This document shows positions 6,168 through 7,381 of a DNA stretch of 7,381 nucleotides, piece by piece. The position numbers and the translations under genes were made by a program. The notes under the pieces were generated by a model. It was not told where the DNA came from. It ran no database searches and saw only the letters and a list, made by a program, of their open reading frames with translations. The stretch comes from CAZRRV01 sp964406705 (GTDB lineage: Bacteria > Bacillota > Clostridia > Oscillospirales > Acutalibacteraceae): positions 1-7,381 of the forward strand of contig CAYOSS010000081.1 of the NCBI GenBank assembly GCA_964406705.1. Direction: 5' to 3'. The first letter of the stretch is position 1. Every line of letters begins with the position of its first letter.

Positions 6168-6188
6168 ACATATAACCCCGAAATGCAA
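6160..6188 (-). promoter_or_regulatory. Promoter of the rrf2-pdxST-tcdA-nitroreductase operon
   Basis: On the minus strand TTGCAT (6183-6188) and TACAAT (6160-6165) are 17 bp apart, with an extended -10 TGC directly before TACAAT. The predicted start near 6153 leaves a leader of about 20 nt, too short for a riboswitch. I see no further promoter of this quality inside the operon, so one transcript of about 3.4 kb is likely. Confidence 0.85.
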
Positions 6189-6289
6189 GAGGTTTATGGG
6201 GAAAGGTGAAATGTGAGCTGATAGCTCCTTGATTGGGGGAGCAGGGATATTTGCCCACGCAGCCGGAGCAATGAGCGCCTTCTTCTCTT

Positions 6290-7381
6290 GGTCGGGGCGG
6301 CTCGGCTGCCTCAGGCGGCTTGCTCCGGCTCTGCCCGGCTCCGGAAGCTTCATCTCGCTATGCGGGGGACTTTGTGGCGGAGGTGGCTCGGCTCCACCCT
6401 ATTTGGCAGATTTCTTCTCGCTGACGCGAGGGCAGCTTGCCTTTTCCCCGACTGCGCCGGGGGAACGTGTCCGCTTTTCTCTCTCAGCCGACGGGCGCGG
6501 CGGTCTCCCTGCCTTTGGCTTTACCCGTCCCCGGGGGGCTCCTTCCCGCTTCGCAGGATAGCTCTCTAATTTTTCCCAGCGCAGCTGGGGAACGGTGTCC
6601 GCTTTTCTTCTCTGCGCCGACGGGCGCGGCTGAAAGAAGAAAAGCGGACAGAAAAGAAGTTCAGCGCGCCGGCCTACTTCAACGCCGGACACAGGGAGGT
6701 TATGGGGCAGCCGCCACCTATGCGGCGGGTCTTGTGCTTACGAGGACAGCCCGGAGGTACCGCCGGCGCCGGTTCGGCAGCCTCGCCGTATTCATTCCTG
6801 CCTCGCAGAATAGGATGCAAAAGGCTCACAGGTTCGGGGAAAGCTTGCCGCTGTCGAACTGAGCTCGGCTCTTGTGGGATAGCTTTTTGCTTGGCGATTG
6901 GGGTAAGCTCGAGAATGAACAGCAAGCCTCCCCCGTATGGGGCGACCTGCCGCGCTCCCGGCGGGCGGGGCGGAGCCGAGCGATCCACCGGTTGCCGCCG
7001 GGCTATCCTGTGAACCACCGCGCTGCCGGTAACGGAGCTACCGTTCGCCGCCAGGCTACCCCTCGCGCCGGTGAACCTCCAGGCTCCTCGGTAGGGGCTC
7101 CCTCTACACCCGCAAGCCACCCTCGACCGGCGAGCTAAAAGCTGCCCCACAAGAACCGAGCCCTATTCGATAGCGGCAAGCTTACCCAAACCAGCGAGCC
7201 TTTTGTACCGGGCTCGGCAGGCCCTGAATGAATACGGTGGGGTCCCGGAGCCGGCGCCGGCGGTATCTCCGGGCTTCCCTCGTAGGCACAAGGGCAACGG
7301 TACAGGTGGCGGCTTCCCCATAACAACTCAGCGTTCGGCGTAGGAGCAAGCCGGTCCGCCTGAACTTCTTTTCTGTCCGCT
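6290..7381. repeat. Right long palindromic repeat element, partial at the window edge
   Basis: This non-coding region is the inverted partner of 1-870. Its arms pair with each other: 6643-6690 with 7332-7381, 6700-6790 with about 7205-7320, and 6810-6880 with about 7144-7210, placing the symmetry centre near 7012. As the inner edge is near 6290, the full element should run to roughly 7730, about 1.4 kb. The last 50 bases repeat 491-541 directly with one visible difference. The centre (about 6978-7075) is longer than in the left copy and looks partly duplicated. Open frames here overlap on both strands, lack ribosome binding sites and match nothing I recognise. No transposase, integrase or tRNA is present. 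The inner boundary is an estimate. Confidence 0.85.
6596..6650. repeat. Hairpin with perfect 16-bp stem in the right element
   Basis: TGTCCGCTTTTCTTCT (6596-6611) pairs exactly with AGAAGAAAAGCGGACA (6635-6650). It is the counterpart of the 534-589 hairpin. The inner stem here is GCGCC/GGCGC around a GACG loop, differing in sequence from the left copy but still able to pair. Confidence 0.85.

Noticed and set aside
6215..6227. Small hairpin GAGCTGATAGCTC upstream of the operon promoter
   Set aside because: Only a 5-bp stem with no T-run on either side, so not supported as a terminator or riboswitch part.
4810..6258. A 482-residue reading frame that would fuse an N-terminal extension to PdxS
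   Set aside because: The first ~191 residues are the antiframe of the Rrf2 gene and upstream repeat-free DNA. PdxS has a canonical N-terminus and a strong ribosome binding site at 5685.
6229..7150. Several open frames of 88-158 codons on both strands in the right element
   Set aside because: Same composition, mutual overlap and no initiation signals. They recur only because the DNA repeats.

Overview
The window looks like chromosomal DNA from a GC-rich Bacillota, probably a gut-type member of class Clostridia near Oscillospirales. That placement is inference from the PdxS/PdxT, Rrf2 and TcdA sequence types, the strong Shine-Dalgarno sites and the extended -10 promoters; no rRNA or tRNA is present to settle it. 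Six genes in a compact core (about 929-6188) are framed on both sides by related, non-coding, long palindromic repeats.

Layout. Positions 1-~870 are the partial left repeat element. A strong promoter (929-956) then drives a cytoplasmic glycoside hydrolase family 32 (GH32) protein (987-2603, +). Its stop codon lies in the first unit of a 14-bp tandem repeat (2597-2736), followed by a bidirectional terminator (2758-2793). The minus strand carries a tightly packed five-gene cluster, transcribed right to left: an Rrf2 regulator (6134-5697), pdxS (5685-4810), pdxT (4806-4231), tcdA (4231-3332) and a nitroreductase (3335-2811). Junctions are 11 bp, 3 bp, a 1-bp TAATG overlap and a 4-bp ATGA overlap, so this is almost certainly one operon. 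Its promoter (6160-6188) has a 13-bp palindrome over the -10 box. From ~6290 to the window end lies the right repeat element, also partial.

Function. PdxT makes ammonia from glutamine and PdxS combines it with ribose 5-phosphate and glyceraldehyde 3-phosphate to form pyridoxal 5'-phosphate (PLP). TcdA cyclises the t6A base of tRNAs and, in E. coli, is linked to the PLP-dependent cysteine desulfurase CsdA. The Rrf2 protein has no cysteines, so it is not an Fe-S sensor and resembles the CymR type. A link between PLP supply, cysteine/sulfur status and tRNA modification is plausible but inferred. The GH32 gene converges on the operon and seems functionally separate.

Most unusual features: the pair of inverted, palindromic repeat elements (estimated full size about 1.4 kb each), the conserved hairpin inside them, the 14-bp repeat array at the GH32 stop codon, an in-frame 33-bp (11-residue) repeat that lengthens TcdA, and a GH32 whose usual acid/base Glu-Cys motif reads Ala-Cys.
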